Below are positions 9,042 through 17,511 of a DNA stretch of 64,000 nt, piece by piece. The number at the start of each line of letters is the position of its first letter. The stretch's first letter is position 1. This stretch comes from Psychroserpens jangbogonensis (GTDB lineage: Bacteria; Bacteroidota; Bacteroidia; Flavobacteriales; Flavobacteriaceae). The position numbers and the translations under genes are program-made. The notes below the pieces were generated by a model that was not told the DNA's origin, made no database searches, and was given only the letters and a program-made list of their open reading frames with translations. The stretch spans positions 620,001-684,000 of the forward strand of contig NZ_JSWG01000009.1 in NCBI RefSeq assembly GCF_000797465.1. The letters are read 5' to 3'.

Positions 9042-10049
9042 ATGAGAATAATTTTGGCTTTCCGTGTTTTGCTTTTACTTTTTATAGTAAGTGCTTGTGC
9101 TGCTCAAAAAGAGAAAGTCAACGGACTTAGTTTTGTTGCATCTCGTGAAATTATTAACGAAACACATACCGAACCAGTAGTTAAAGTTGGTGCTAATTAC
9201 ACTGCAATTATGCCTTTCGGTTTTATTCGTGATTTGGAACATCCAGAGATTATCCATAATACGGATAGACAATGGTTTGGAGAAACAAGAGCAGGTGCAA
9301 AACAATATGTTGAAGCACTGAGGAAACAGAACGTTAAAATCATGATTAAACCTCAAATTTGGGTTTGGCAAGGAGAATTTACAGGACATATAAAAATGAC
9401 TACCGAAGACAATTGGAAAGCACTAGAAACATCATATTCCAAATTCATTCTCGAATATGCAGAATTGGCGCAAGAAACAAATTCTGAAATTTTTTGTATT
9501 GGTACTGAATTAGAAAATTTTATTAACGAGCGTCCAGGGTATTGGCATCAATTAATTAAAGATATTAAACGTGTCTATAAAGGAAAGTTAACTTATGCTG
9601 CCAATTGGGATGAATTTAAAAGAACGCCTTTTTGGAGTGCTGTAGATTATATTGGAGTCGATGCTTACTTTCCTGTAAGTGAAAAGCAGACACCAACAAT
9701 TGAAGAATGTAAAGCTGGATGGCAAAAACATAAACAAGTCATGAAATCACTTTCTGAAACTCATAACAAACCTATTTTATTTACTGAATATGGTTATCGA
9801 AGTATGGACTTTACCGGAAAAGAACCATGGGAAAGTGATCATACTATTGAATCCTTGAATTTTGAAGGTCAAACGAATGCTACTCAAGCGCTTTTAGAAG
9901 AATTCTGGAATGAAGACTGGTTTGCAGGAGGATTTGTATGGAAATGGTATCATAACTACGACAAAAGCGGCGGTGAGAAAGACAATCAATTTACACCACA
10001 AAACAAACCTGTTGAAGCAGTAATTCAATCCTTTTATAAGTCCGAATAA
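9042..10049 (+). CDS. GH113-like TIM-barrel lipoprotein
   Basis: 335 residues. A lipoprotein signal ends in VSAC (Cys19), so the protein is membrane-anchored outside the cytoplasm. The rest fits a (beta/alpha)8 glycoside hydrolase close to family GH113 (beta-mannanase-like): IKPQIWVWQGEF, FCIGTELENF with the likely acid/base Glu156, YIGVDAYFP, and ILFTEYGYRS with the likely nucleophile Glu249. Its natural substrate is not evident. It begins the only rightward pair inside a leftward cluster and is followed 38 bp later by a phosphoesterase. The lipid anchor and the surrounding glycosyltransferases suggest trimming of a glycoconjugate. Confidence 0.7.
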   Translation: MRIILAFRVLLLLFIVSACAAQKEKVNGLSFVASREIINETHTEPVVKVGANYTAIMPFGFIRDLEHPEIIHNTDRQWFGETRAGAKQYVEALRKQNVKIMIKPQIWVWQGEFTGHIKMTTEDNWKALETSYSKFILEYAELAQETNSEIFCIGTELENFINERPGYWHQLIKDIKRVYKGKLTYAANWDEFKRTPFWSAVDYIGVDAYFPVSEKQTPTIEECKAGWQKHKQVMKSLSETHNKPILFTEYGYRSMDFTGKEPWESDHTIESLNFEGQTNATQALLEEFWNEDWFAGGFVWKWYHNYDKSGGEKDNQFTPQNKPVEAVIQSFYKSE

Positions 10050-10087
10050 AACAAATAGTCTATTTATATTTGTATAAAATGTAGATC

Positions 10088-10819
10088 ATGAGAACACTTG
10101 CCATTGGAGACATTCATGGAGGATTAAAAGGACTAATTCATCTTTTAGAGATTGCTAAGGTTACCAAAGAAGATGTGCTCATTTTCGTAGGCGACTATGT
10201 TGATGGTTGGAGTGAATCTGCTCAGGTTATTCAGTATTTAATAGAATTATCGAAGACAAATGACTGTATATTCATCAAAGGGAATCATGATGTTTGGTGT
10301 GAAGATTGGTTGCGAACTGGAGAAGGAGAACCTGTTTGGTTAGCCCATGGAGGACAAGAAACCGTAGAGAGTTACGACTCGTTTTCAGAAGAAGAAAAAA
10401 AGCAACACTTATATTTCTTTGGTGATATGAGTCTTTATCATATTGATGATGACAATCGATTGTTTATTCATGCAGGTTTTACCTCTATGCATGGTGTAGA
10501 AAAGGAATATAACTTTCGTAATTTTTATTTTGATCGTACACTTTGGGAAATGGCATTAACCATGGATAGTAATATTAAAAAAGATTCTGAACTCTATCCA
10601 AGCCGATTAAAACAGTATTCCGAAATTTATATTGGTCACACACCAACGATTAACTTCTATAAAGATAAACCTATGAATGCCGTAAACGTATGGAATATTG
10701 ATACAGGAGCAGCTTTTACAGGCAAACTATCTGCCATTGATATTAATACAAAAGAGGTTTTCCAAAGCGATGCTTTGAAAGATTTGTATCCAAATGAAAT
10801 AGGGAGAAATAAAGGTTAA
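10088..10819 (+). CDS. PPP-type metallophosphoesterase
   Basis: 243 residues of the calcineurin-like fold with the family's motifs in order: GDIHGG (Asp8, His10), FVGDYVDG (Asp36), KGNHDVW (Asn66, His67), HAGF and YIGHTPT. These bind two metal ions. Bacterial relatives are Ser/Thr phosphatases or diadenosine tetraphosphatases, and the substrate here is unknown. It lacks a signal peptide and is cytoplasmic. It ends directly against the convergent glycosyltransferase gene (no gap), so read-through would give antisense RNA. Confidence 0.8.
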   Translation: MRTLAIGDIHGGLKGLIHLLEIAKVTKEDVLIFVGDYVDGWSESAQVIQYLIELSKTNDCIFIKGNHDVWCEDWLRTGEGEPVWLAHGGQETVESYDSFSEEEKKQHLYFFGDMSLYHIDDDNRLFIHAGFTSMHGVEKEYNFRNFYFDRTLWEMALTMDSNIKKDSELYPSRLKQYSEIYIGHTPTINFYKDKPMNAVNVWNIDTGAAFTGKLSAIDINTKEVFQSDALKDLYPNEIGRNKG

Positions 10820-11524
10820 TCACCTAATATGTTTCTTGTAATAAGCAAATAAATCATCAGCCGAAGCACCAAACCATTTTTTGATATAGATGGTCCAAAA
10901 GTGATATTGCAATTTCCAAATACCATGCTTTTTATAGAGCCTTGCTGAAGTGCGAATCTTTTTATTAATGACAACAAATTGTTTTCTTTCGAAAAGTGCA
11001 TTAATCAATATGTTGTCTTCATAAATGATAAAGCTTTCATCATAACCACCAATATCATCAAATAACTCACGTGTAATAAACTGACTTTGATCACCACCTC
11101 TGCATGCACGCCATGAAAATTGTGTTAACCAACTCGCTAACCTCAACCACCAATGATTGCTATCAAATTGCATTCTGAAACATCCAGAAAGGTTATTATT
11201 GTTTACTTCATTTAAAATTAGTTCATCGTAATTTTTCGGCGGAAAAGAATCAGCATGAAGAAAATAAAGAATGTTACCAGTAGCATTTTTAGCTCCAAGA
11301 TTCATTTGTTTAGCACGTCCTTTTTCGGATTGTAAAAGCGTAATATTCGAGTAAATGGTTTGCATGTACGCAATTAAAGCACACGTATTGTCTTGACTTC
11401 CGCCATCAACCAAAATGATTTCGCTAATATTTGACTTTGATGAGTTTTCATTTAAATGAACAAGGAGTTTTCCAAGGTCTTTCTCTTCATTTAAAACAGG
11501 AATAATGATAGAAATCTTATTCAT
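10820..11524 (-). CDS. TIGR04283-type arsenosugar biosynthesis glycosyltransferase
   Basis: 234 residues of a GT2 GT-A fold: SIIIPVLNEEKDLGKLLVHL, IILVDGGSQDNT, EKGRAKQMNLGA, ILYFLHADSFPP, and FSWRACRGGDQSQFITRELFDDIGGYDE. This pattern is that of the TIGR04283 family, first called rSAM/selenodomain-associated transferase 2 and now linked to arsenosugar clusters. It would attach a sugar or a glycerol-type group to the arsenic-containing ribose; the exact step is not established. It overlaps the upstream DUF547 gene by 8 bp. Confidence 0.85.
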   Translation of the reverse strand: MNKISIIIPVLNEEKDLGKLLVHLNENSSKSNISEIILVDGGSQDNTCALIAYMQTIYSNITLLQSEKGRAKQMNLGAKNATGNILYFLHADSFPPKNYDELILNEVNNNNLSGCFRMQFDSNHWWLRLASWLTQFSWRACRGGDQSQFITRELFDDIGGYDESFIIYEDNILINALFERKQFVVINKKIRTSARLYKKHGIWKLQYHFWTIYIKKWFGASADDLFAYYKKHIR

Positions 11525-12407
11525 TCAAATTCCAGTTATAATCTTTGTAACTTTTTTTAGCTTTATCTGAAATTGTAACGTTTGAATATTGGTTTAAGAA
11601 GTCGATTAATGAACTTCCATTCGTTTTAAAATCGCCTCCATACCACTTAAATATTTTAGATACTTTGATGCTATTTTCACTTAGCTCATTTTTAGAAGTA
11701 TCATTTAAAAAGCCTTTAGTTAATAAAACTAAATCGGTTTCTAAATCTTTTGCAGTGAATGCTTTGTTGTATAAAATCGGACAAGAAACAGCGGCACAAA
11801 CTAGGGCGAAATGAATACGAGGTTCATCCATTTTACGAATGATTCTGTGTTCCACATCATTAAGTGTATACCATTTGTCACCAATTTTGATAAAACGATG
11901 ATTCCATGGTCCATCAATATCTTTAATGCTTTCTATTGGATAGTTATCTAAAATTAATTTAACCGTAAATGCATTGTAAACATTCATCCAATAGGCAAGC
12001 GTTTCATCCTTAGTCCAAGACTCTTGAGGAGGTGTTTCTGAAAGTGATTTTAGATAGGTGTTGAATCTTGTTTTATCTGCTCTAATTCCTTTGTAATTCA
12101 CATTGCCTTGATCTGAAACATGTTTTTGGAGTAGACTATTCCATAGATCGTGATTAAAGGATTCAATTTCAATGCTTTCAATTATTTCAGGTTCAACTAC
12201 AACTTCTGGAACAGTTTCAGAAGATTCCATTTCAGTCAAATCAGTCTCAGCAGGAGTTTCTATAACTTCTTCAATTTCAATTTCAACGATTTGCTCTTCT
12301 TTTTGAATCGTGTCTTCGGTTGGAGTAGTGCTTGCAATTTGTTTTGAACTACCACAAGAGACGATTAATAAAACAAGGATTAAAATGGAAATAGGTTTAA
12401 TGGACAT
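11517..12407 (-). CDS. DUF547 lipoprotein
   Basis: 296 residues. A lipoprotein signal (VLLIVSC, Cys near 18) is followed by an acidic Glu/Thr-rich linker (~25-80). A DUF547 domain then holds WMNVYNAFTVKLIL, IHFALVCAAVSCPIL and FKWYGGDF. The function of DUF547 is unknown. Conserved Cys and polar residues suggest a catalytic or metal-binding fold related to thiol proteases, which I cannot prove here. DUF547 genes commonly sit next to TIGR04283 transferases. It begins directly after the desaturase stop and runs into the glycosyltransferase by 8 bp, so all three form one operon. Confidence 0.8.
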   Translation of the reverse strand: MSIKPISILILVLLIVSCGSSKQIASTTPTEDTIQKEEQIVEIEIEEVIETPAETDLTEMESSETVPEVVVEPEIIESIEIESFNHDLWNSLLQKHVSDQGNVNYKGIRADKTRFNTYLKSLSETPPQESWTKDETLAYWMNVYNAFTVKLILDNYPIESIKDIDGPWNHRFIKIGDKWYTLNDVEHRIIRKMDEPRIHFALVCAAVSCPILYNKAFTAKDLETDLVLLTKGFLNDTSKNELSENSIKVSKIFKWYGGDFKTNGSSLIDFLNQYSNVTISDKAKKSYKDYNWNLNE

Positions 12408-13292
12408 CTACTTTTTGTTTAATGGATATAACTCCTGACTAATAAAATCTTTCGGGAATTGTTCGTCACCTTCAAAACCTAATTCTATGTCTCTTCCGCT
12501 ATGCGGAACATAATTTGTTTTAAAAATGTAATCCCAAATACTTAATGTTAGTCCGTAGTTAACTCCAAACCTAACATGCCTCGGAAGTTCTTTTGCATGA
12601 TGCCAGATATGCATCTTCGGATTATTGAAAATATATTTTAATTTTCCATAGTCCCAACCTAAATTAGCATGGTTGAGATGACCAATGACAATAGCAAAGA
12701 AATAGACTATGGCGACATCTTGAGCATCAAATCCACCAATAATTGCTATTGGAATATAGAGTAGTGATTTATAAACGATTGGTTCCATCCAATGGTAACG
12801 TAAATGCGCAGCAAATCCCATTTCTTTCACACTGTGGTGAACCTTGTGAAAATTCCACAATATAGGAAAGCGATGTAATAAACGATGTGTATTCCATTGC
12901 ACAAAATCACTCACTAAAAAGAAGATAAACAAGCCTAACCATTTTGGGAGATTATCTACATCAAACAATTGAAAATTGGAAATGGATAAGCCCAAAACAC
13001 CTAGTATGTCGTTAAAAAATTCAGCAGCTGAATTTGATAAGGCAATAAGCACAATGAGGTTTAAAAGAAAAAAATTGAAGAACATATAAAAGGTATCCAA
13101 CCAAAAATCTTTACGAAAGACGGCTTGATTTTTTCGCCAAGGAAAGGCAATTTCAAGAAGCCAAACAATTATGGAGATGGCGATTAAGCCATAGAAATAA
13201 TTGTCCCAATTATTTTGGAATAGAAGCTCATTTTTGAGATAATTCCAATACCCAGAGTACGAGTTTTTTATAATGTCAATATACTTTTCGAT
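12408..13292 (-). CDS. Sterol desaturase / fatty acid hydroxylase family membrane protein with no canonical start codon
   Basis: A di-iron membrane oxygenase with the histidine boxes HRLLH, FHKVHH and HHAKELPRH. It hydroxylates or desaturates lipids or cleaves ether lipids. The first standard start in frame is a TTG at 13100, which would cut the family N-terminus. The frame stays open and strongly protein-like upstream (EKYIDIIKN, then FPWRKNQAVFRKDFWLD), giving ~294 residues if an ATC at 13290-13292 is the start, in place of an expected ATG. The frame continues to the PiT stop at 13302-13304, with only TTA, GAA, CTT in between. Either a rare start codon, a mutation, or a read error is involved. 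Confidence 0.8.
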   Translation of the reverse strand: MEKYIDIIKNSYSGYWNYLKNELLFQNNWDNYFYGLIAISIIVWLLEIAFPWRKNQAVFRKDFWLDTFYMFFNFFLLNLIVLIALSNSAAEFFNDILGVLGLSISNFQLFDVDNLPKWLGLFIFFLVSDFVQWNTHRLLHRFPILWNFHKVHHSVKEMGFAAHLRYHWMEPIVYKSLLYIPIAIIGGFDAQDVAIVYFFAIVIGHLNHANLGWDYGKLKYIFNNPKMHIWHHAKELPRHVRFGVNYGLTLSIWDYIFKTNYVPHSGRDIELGFEGDEQFPKDFISQELYPLNKK

Positions 13293-13301
13293 AAGTTCTA
13301 A

Positions 13302-14417
13302 TTATGAAAGTGATTCTAATATTTTAAATAATAAAGCACTTACAATAGCTGCCATTGGAAGTGTGAGCAACCAAGATAATAATATTTTGCCAATCATTTT
13401 GTAATCGGCTTTTTTTGTGACGGTTCCAATTCCGAAAATAGAACCAACAGACACATGTGTTGTAGAAACAGGTAAACCATGTATACTTGCCGTTGTGACT
13501 AATAAACCAGTAACCATATTTGCAGTAAATCCTTGTCCAGAATTCATAGGTGTGATTTTTTTACTCATTGTGATACCTACTTTTTTTGAATTCAGTAATC
13601 CTCCAATAGCCATAACGATTGCTATAATTACCATACTCCATTTAATATCGATGGCATTTATTATTAATAATAATCCAACGATTTTAGGGGTGTCATTTAA
13701 ACCACGAGCGAAGCTTACGATTCCAGCACTTAAATAATGCAAGGCGTCTAAAACTTTTTGAGAACTTAAACCAAGAATTTGTCCATCGTAAGTTTCTATT
13801 TTATTTTGAATGGTAGCTTCAATTGTTTTTTTAGTTTTTAATGTGGCTACATTATCCATATTGAATGAAGCAACAGTAGTAGTTTGTTTCTCATGAATGT
13901 TGAGGTTTGTTTTTTTAGTTACTCCTAGTTGTTTCCTGAAAAACCTAAAGATGAGATATGCGATAAAGCTAACAATTGCTGCCATTAATGGGCTTACAAT
14001 TAAAGGCATTAAAAACGTTCCTCCGAGTTTTTCAAAATTGAATTGTGTGCCAACAGCCATTACTCCTGCACCAAATAAAGCACCTACTAAACTATGAGTA
14101 GTAGAAATAGGCATTCCAATTTTAGTTGCTATGAAAACGGTTAGTGCAGCGCCAAATGCTATAGATATTGCAAAAATAGGCATGGTTATTAGTTCATTTG
14201 GGACCAATCCTTTTCCAGAAAAGTTTTTCACTAATTCGTTTGCGAAAAAAATAGCGGCTACAGATCCAGAAAGTGTAGTGATAGTTGCCCAGTTTATTGC
14301 TTTTTTATAATTAGTTGTTCCACTCCCGAAGAGTGTAGCAACACCTTTAAAATTATCATTTGCTCCATTGCTATAGGCTAGAAAACATGCTGAAATAAAT
14401 AATAAGACTAAAATCAT
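13302..14417 (-). CDS. pit: PiT-family inorganic phosphate transporter
   Basis: About 371 residues and ten or so membrane segments. Both halves carry the PiT signature: FLAYSNGANDNFKGVATL near the N-terminus and VSFARGLNDTPKIVGLL near residue 237, plus two PISTTHSLVGA / PVSTTHVSVGS loops. PiT carriers move phosphate with H+ or Na+ and cannot fully exclude arsenate. Its place next to arsenosugar genes suggests arsenate entry or phosphate balance. The ATG at 14417 was chosen over a TTG at 14426. It lies beyond the arsM terminator and so probably has its own promoter. Its stop codon is in frame with the desaturase that follows. Confidence 0.9.
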   Translation of the reverse strand: MILVLLFISACFLAYSNGANDNFKGVATLFGSGTTNYKKAINWATITTLSGSVAAIFFANELVKNFSGKGLVPNELITMPIFAISIAFGAALTVFIATKIGMPISTTHSLVGALFGAGVMAVGTQFNFEKLGGTFLMPLIVSPLMAAIVSFIAYLIFRFFRKQLGVTKKTNLNIHEKQTTTVASFNMDNVATLKTKKTIEATIQNKIETYDGQILGLSSQKVLDALHYLSAGIVSFARGLNDTPKIVGLLLIINAIDIKWSMVIIAIVMAIGGLLNSKKVGITMSKKITPMNSGQGFTANMVTGLLVTTASIHGLPVSTTHVSVGSIFGIGTVTKKADYKMIGKILLSWLLTLPMAAIVSALLFKILESLS

Positions 14418-14487
14418 AGGGAGCAACTTTTGTTTTTATTGGACGAAAGAATAATTTTAAGCTTACAGTGATTCCTAGATATTACAC

Positions 14488-14516
14488 AAAAAAAGAACGC
14501 CTAATTAGGCGTTCTT
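14488..14516 (-). terminator. Intrinsic terminator of arsM
   Basis: A perfect 24-nt palindrome (14493-14516, arms AAGAACGCCTAA / TTAGGCGTTCTT). On the - strand it is followed by a run of seven T (14488-14494, partly within the stem). It starts 24 bp after the arsM stop and separates arsM from the PiT gene. Confidence 0.9.
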
Positions 14517-14539
14517 CATATTTTAATAGAATGTTGTTA

Positions 14540-15508
14540 CTAGCAACAACCACCACCATCATAATGAAATGTAGATTCGCTAAAAAAGATATCGTCTCTT
14601 CCTAAAGCTTGTAAAGCTCCAGCAGTTTTATCACAAATTGCTAAAGGTTGATTTTTAAGTAATACATGTCCTGCTTTATCATCAAAATAATCTTCTTCAC
14701 CATAGTAGATTGCAGCTTTTCCTGTGAAAATACATGGCCCATCACTAGGCATAGGATCTTTAATTGCAGCAACTTCAATAGATTCAATATAGATGAGTTC
14801 ATCTGTAGGATAGTGCTTAGGATCTAAAATACGATAAGGTTTTCTCGCCCTAATTTCTATAGTTCCAAAGCCTGCATCAGTTAGTGCTTTTACGTATTCT
14901 GAAATAGGTAAGCTTCCGCTTAAACATAAAGCTCTTAAACGATCGTCATTTCGCAATTCGTCGTTCATAGGTTGCTCACAAGTTGGGTCACTCATCACTA
15001 AACGACCATGAGGTTTTAGAACGCGATGCATTTCTTCAATAGCTTGCTTTAAATCTTCTGCCTTGAAAATATTAAATAAACAATTTTGAGCAGCAACATC
15101 AATACTATTATCTTCAACAGGAAGATTCATGGCATCACCTTTTTTAAGGTCTACAAATTCAGATTTAAACCAATCATTTTGTTCTTCAGCTTCAACGAAG
15201 TTTTTACGAGAAGCTTCCAACATTTCGTCTACAACATCAACACCAATAACACCTCCTTTTTGACGATTGAAATATGAGAATTGTAATAATTCCATACCAC
15301 CTCCAACACCAACATATAGCATTTTTGGATTGTTTGTTAAATCACGAGCATGAACTGTACTTCCGCAGCCGTAATTCATTTCTTGCATGATTCTCGGGAT
15401 TTTCAATCCTGGTAATTCCCAAATAGGATTCGTAGTACAGCATAACCCAACATCAGGTGTTAATGCTGCTTCTTTATATAAATCGTTAGTAGCGTTTAAG
15501 TAGCTCAT
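14540..15508 (-). CDS. arsM: Arsenosugar biosynthesis arsenite methyltransferase ArsM
   Basis: 322 residues. SAM-binding Rossmann motifs are visible: MLYVGVGGGMELLQ (67-71 GVGGG), GVDVVDEMLEAS, and LPVEDNSIDVAAQNCLFNIF. The Cys residues needed to hold As(III) are present: CC at 23-24, Cys48 in NYGCGST, PTCEQP, and a C-terminal GGGCC. ArsM methylates trivalent arsenic in steps, here expected to give the dimethyl form used by ArsS. The gene lies 80 bp after PNP, with two inverted repeats in that gap, and ends at a strong terminator. The match to the arsenosugar-type ArsM is from motif and context. Confidence 0.9.
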   Translation of the reverse strand: MSYLNATNDLYKEAALTPDVGLCCTTNPIWELPGLKIPRIMQEMNYGCGSTVHARDLTNNPKMLYVGVGGGMELLQFSYFNRQKGGVIGVDVVDEMLEASRKNFVEAEEQNDWFKSEFVDLKKGDAMNLPVEDNSIDVAAQNCLFNIFKAEDLKQAIEEMHRVLKPHGRLVMSDPTCEQPMNDELRNDDRLRALCLSGSLPISEYVKALTDAGFGTIEIRARKPYRILDPKHYPTDELIYIESIEVAAIKDPMPSDGPCIFTGKAAIYYGEEDYFDDKAGHVLLKNQPLAICDKTAGALQALGRDDIFFSESTFHYDGGGCC

Positions 15509-15539
15509 AGCTTAAGATTTTTATTTGATATTTAGTTTT

Positions 15540-15586
15540 ATAAAGGTAAGCCCTTTATCAATATTAGTGTGTAACATAGATTACAC
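15540..15586. promoter_or_regulatory. Two inverted repeats upstream of arsM
   Basis: ATAAAGG-TAAGC-CCTTTAT (15540-15558) and GTGTAA-CATAGA-TTACAC (15569-15586) lie in the 80-bp gap between PNP and arsM. The second has the spacing of CRP/FNR-family sites (two half-sites, 6-bp spacer). The GTGTAAT half-site recurs (- strand) near 14481-14487 before PiT and near 19031-19037 before the CMD gene. Either could be an operator or an attenuator. Confidence 0.4.
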
Positions 15587-15588
15587 GA

Positions 15589-16401
15589 TTAAATGGATTT
15601 TATTAGTTCTTTAAAAAGCGTAATCATATTAGGTTCTGCTTTTCCAGCCATTGCTATTATTGCTGCAATATCTACAGGTTCTAAATGATCTGGATCACAT
15701 TCGTCTGTTAATACTGAAATAGCAGCTGCTTTCATATTTAAATGATTAGCAACAATAATTTCAGGTACTGTACTCATGCCAACAGCATCGGCACCTATAA
15801 TTTTGAGCATTCTATATTCTGCTCTGGTTTCTAATTGAGGTCCAACTACGCTGGCATATACGCCTTCATGTAATTTTATATTATGTGCTTTTGCAATACT
15901 TTTAAACTTGGTATTTATTTCCAAATTGTAAGGTGCACTCATGTCTGTAAAACGTTCTCCTAAATTTTCAACACCTTTAAATGCTAATGGTGAACTTCCT
16001 TGTAAATTGATGTGATCATCAATCAACATTAATTCTCCTTTTTTAAAGTTGAGGTTAATCGCGCCAGCAGCATTCGAAACTAATAATGTTTTAATTCCTA
16101 ACTTTTCCATGATACGAACTGGAAAGGTAACATCTTGTAAAGAATAGCCTTCATATACATGAAAACGACCTTGCATTACGACCACTTTCTTTCCTGCCAG
16201 ATTTCCATAAATCAATTTCCCTTTATGAAATTCGACTGTTGCTGTTGGGAAATTAGGAATGTGATTATAACTCACCTCGCTAATCACTTCAATTTCGTTT
16301 GTGAGTTGGCCTAAACCTGTTCCCAAAATGATTCCGATTTCAGGGTTTTCAAAACCTTTATCAGCTAAATAATCTGCAGTTTCTGTTATGAATTTAATCA
16401 T
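15589..16401 (-). CDS. Purine nucleoside phosphorylase of the arsenosugar operon
   Basis: 270 residues of the trimeric PNP family. Motifs in order are GIILGTGLGQL (phosphate loop), HKGKLIYG, VVVMQGRFHVYEGY, VSNAAGAIN, GPQLETRAEYR and VGMSTVPEIIVANH. The enzyme splits purine nucleosides with phosphate. In this operon the likely substrate is the 5'-deoxy-5'-arsino-adenosine made by ArsS, leaving an arsenic-bearing ribose-1-phosphate for the glycosyltransferases. That role is inferred from context. A housekeeping salvage role is not excluded. It overlaps the upstream gene by 8 bp. Confidence 0.88.
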   Translation of the reverse strand: MIKFITETADYLADKGFENPEIGIILGTGLGQLTNEIEVISEVSYNHIPNFPTATVEFHKGKLIYGNLAGKKVVVMQGRFHVYEGYSLQDVTFPVRIMEKLGIKTLLVSNAAGAINLNFKKGELMLIDDHINLQGSSPLAFKGVENLGERFTDMSAPYNLEINTKFKSIAKAHNIKLHEGVYASVVGPQLETRAEYRMLKIIGADAVGMSTVPEIIVANHLNMKAAAISVLTDECDPDHLEPVDIAAIIAMAGKAEPNMITLFKELIKSI

Positions 16402-17023
16402 TAAGTTGTTTGATTTTATGTTGTAATTCTGTATTGTTTTTATAAAAATCCGATGCTTCTAAGTCTTCAAAAGTATCGATGTCATTTAAGACCTCTAAGG
16501 TACTAAATGTTGTATTGTTTTGTTTTAATTCTGAAAGAGTTTCTGATAACAAATGACTTTGGCTCCATGGTTTGTTTTGAAACACATTGTTGTTCATTTT
16601 AGACATTCCAATTAGGTAATAACCACCATCTTCTGCAGGTCCAAAGACAACTTCAGAGTTTTCTAATGCTTCTAATCCATTTTTAATATGAGATGCATGA
16701 ATGTCTGGCAAATCTGAACCGATTAAGACAATACGTTCGTAGCCATCTTCAAAACCTTTCAAGAATGCATTTTTCATTCGCTCACCTAAGTCAACACCTT
16801 CTTGAACCGCCTTATTTGCATTATTCCATTTGGTATTTACTATGGCGTCAGAGAAATAGATGCATAGAGATGTGTCAAGCTTTTTAGTAGCCTGTTCTGT
16901 AACTTTCAATAACTCTTTATAAACTTCAAATGCAGCTTGATTACCAATGGTTTTTGCAAGCCTAGTTTTTACTTTTCCTAGTTTTATGTTTTTCACGAAA
17001 ACAATGACGAGTTCCTTATTCAT
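16394..17023 (-). CDS. TIGR04282-type (CofC-like) arsenosugar biosynthesis transferase
   Basis: About 209 residues of a nucleotidyl/glycosyltransferase-like GT-A fold: LVIVFVKNIKLGKVKTRLAKTIG at the start, RIVLIGSDLPDI, FGPAEDGGYYLIGM, and VLNDIDTFEDL at the end. This is the pattern of TIGR04282 (formerly rSAM/selenodomain-associated transferase 1), related to CofC. It may activate or transfer a sugar-like unit. The ATG at 17023 was preferred because the protein then begins MNKELVIVF as in relatives; an ATG at 17038 also exists. It overlaps the genes on both sides by 8 bp. Confidence 0.87.
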   Translation of the reverse strand: MNKELVIVFVKNIKLGKVKTRLAKTIGNQAAFEVYKELLKVTEQATKKLDTSLCIYFSDAIVNTKWNNANKAVQEGVDLGERMKNAFLKGFEDGYERIVLIGSDLPDIHASHIKNGLEALENSEVVFGPAEDGGYYLIGMSKMNNNVFQNKPWSQSHLLSETLSELKQNNTTFSTLEVLNDIDTFEDLEASDFYKNNTELQHKIKQLND

Positions 17024-17510
17024 GTGTTTTGATTCCATTGTTTAACCATTTACTCCATTTTTCTGAAAATGTATGAATGCTATCGGTTTCATTGTTTTGA
17101 TTGTTATAAACTGAATGGTTGTTGTTTTTCCATTCGAAAATTCCACCATAAAGATTTTTTACATTGGAGTACCCTGCTTTTTTTAATTTACTTGCAATCA
17201 CTTCTGAACGAATTCCTAGTGAACAATACACAACGATTTCTTGATCTTTATTTGTTATTTGCTTCTCGATAGTTTCTATGTTGAAGTCGTCATATCCAAC
17301 CCAAAGCGCATCTTTTATATGGCTTACTCTGTATTCTTGTACTTCTCTAGCATCTAAATAAGTAGGTTCTGTTTGGAGTCTGTCTAAATCTTGAACATAG
17401 ATGTATGGCACCTCTTCGGTATTGTGTTTTTCTAGAAGCTGAGATAGTTTGTCTTGAGAAAAACTATAAACAGAAAAAAGGCATAATATGTAGAATAATA
17501 CTGTTTTCAT
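17016..17510 (-). CDS. Exported rhodanese-like protein of the arsenosugar operon
   Basis: About 164 residues. A signal peptide (MKTVLFYILCLFSVYSFSQ) leads a single rhodanese domain with YLDAREVQEYRVSHI and the active-site loop VYCSLGIRSE (Cys96), which fits a six-residue rhodanese loop. Rhodaneses carry sulfur (persulfide) or bind oxyanions. The related Cdc25/ACR2 fold reduces arsenate, so an arsenic-linked role is possible but not shown. The start at 17510 lies 1 bp after the arsS stop; a longer frame from 17561 would spoil the signal peptide. Confidence 0.8.
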   Translation of the reverse strand: MKTVLFYILCLFSVYSFSQDKLSQLLEKHNTEEVPYIYVQDLDRLQTEPTYLDAREVQEYRVSHIKDALWVGYDDFNIETIEKQITNKDQEIVVYCSLGIRSEVIASKLKKAGYSNVKNLYGGIFEWKNNNHSVYNNQNNETDSIHTFSEKWSKWLNNGIKTHE

Positions 17511-17511
17511 T

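Noticed and set aside
13101-13301. Apparent non-coding gap between the PiT and desaturase genes
   Set aside because: Translation in the desaturase frame gives clear family-like protein, so it was assigned to the gene rather than called intergenic.
13302-14417. Idea that PiT and the desaturase form one protein by stop-codon read-through
   Set aside because: Possible, since the frames match, but nothing in the sequence (no selenocysteine or pyrrolysine context; stop is TAA) favours it over a rare start codon. Kept only as an alternative in the finding.
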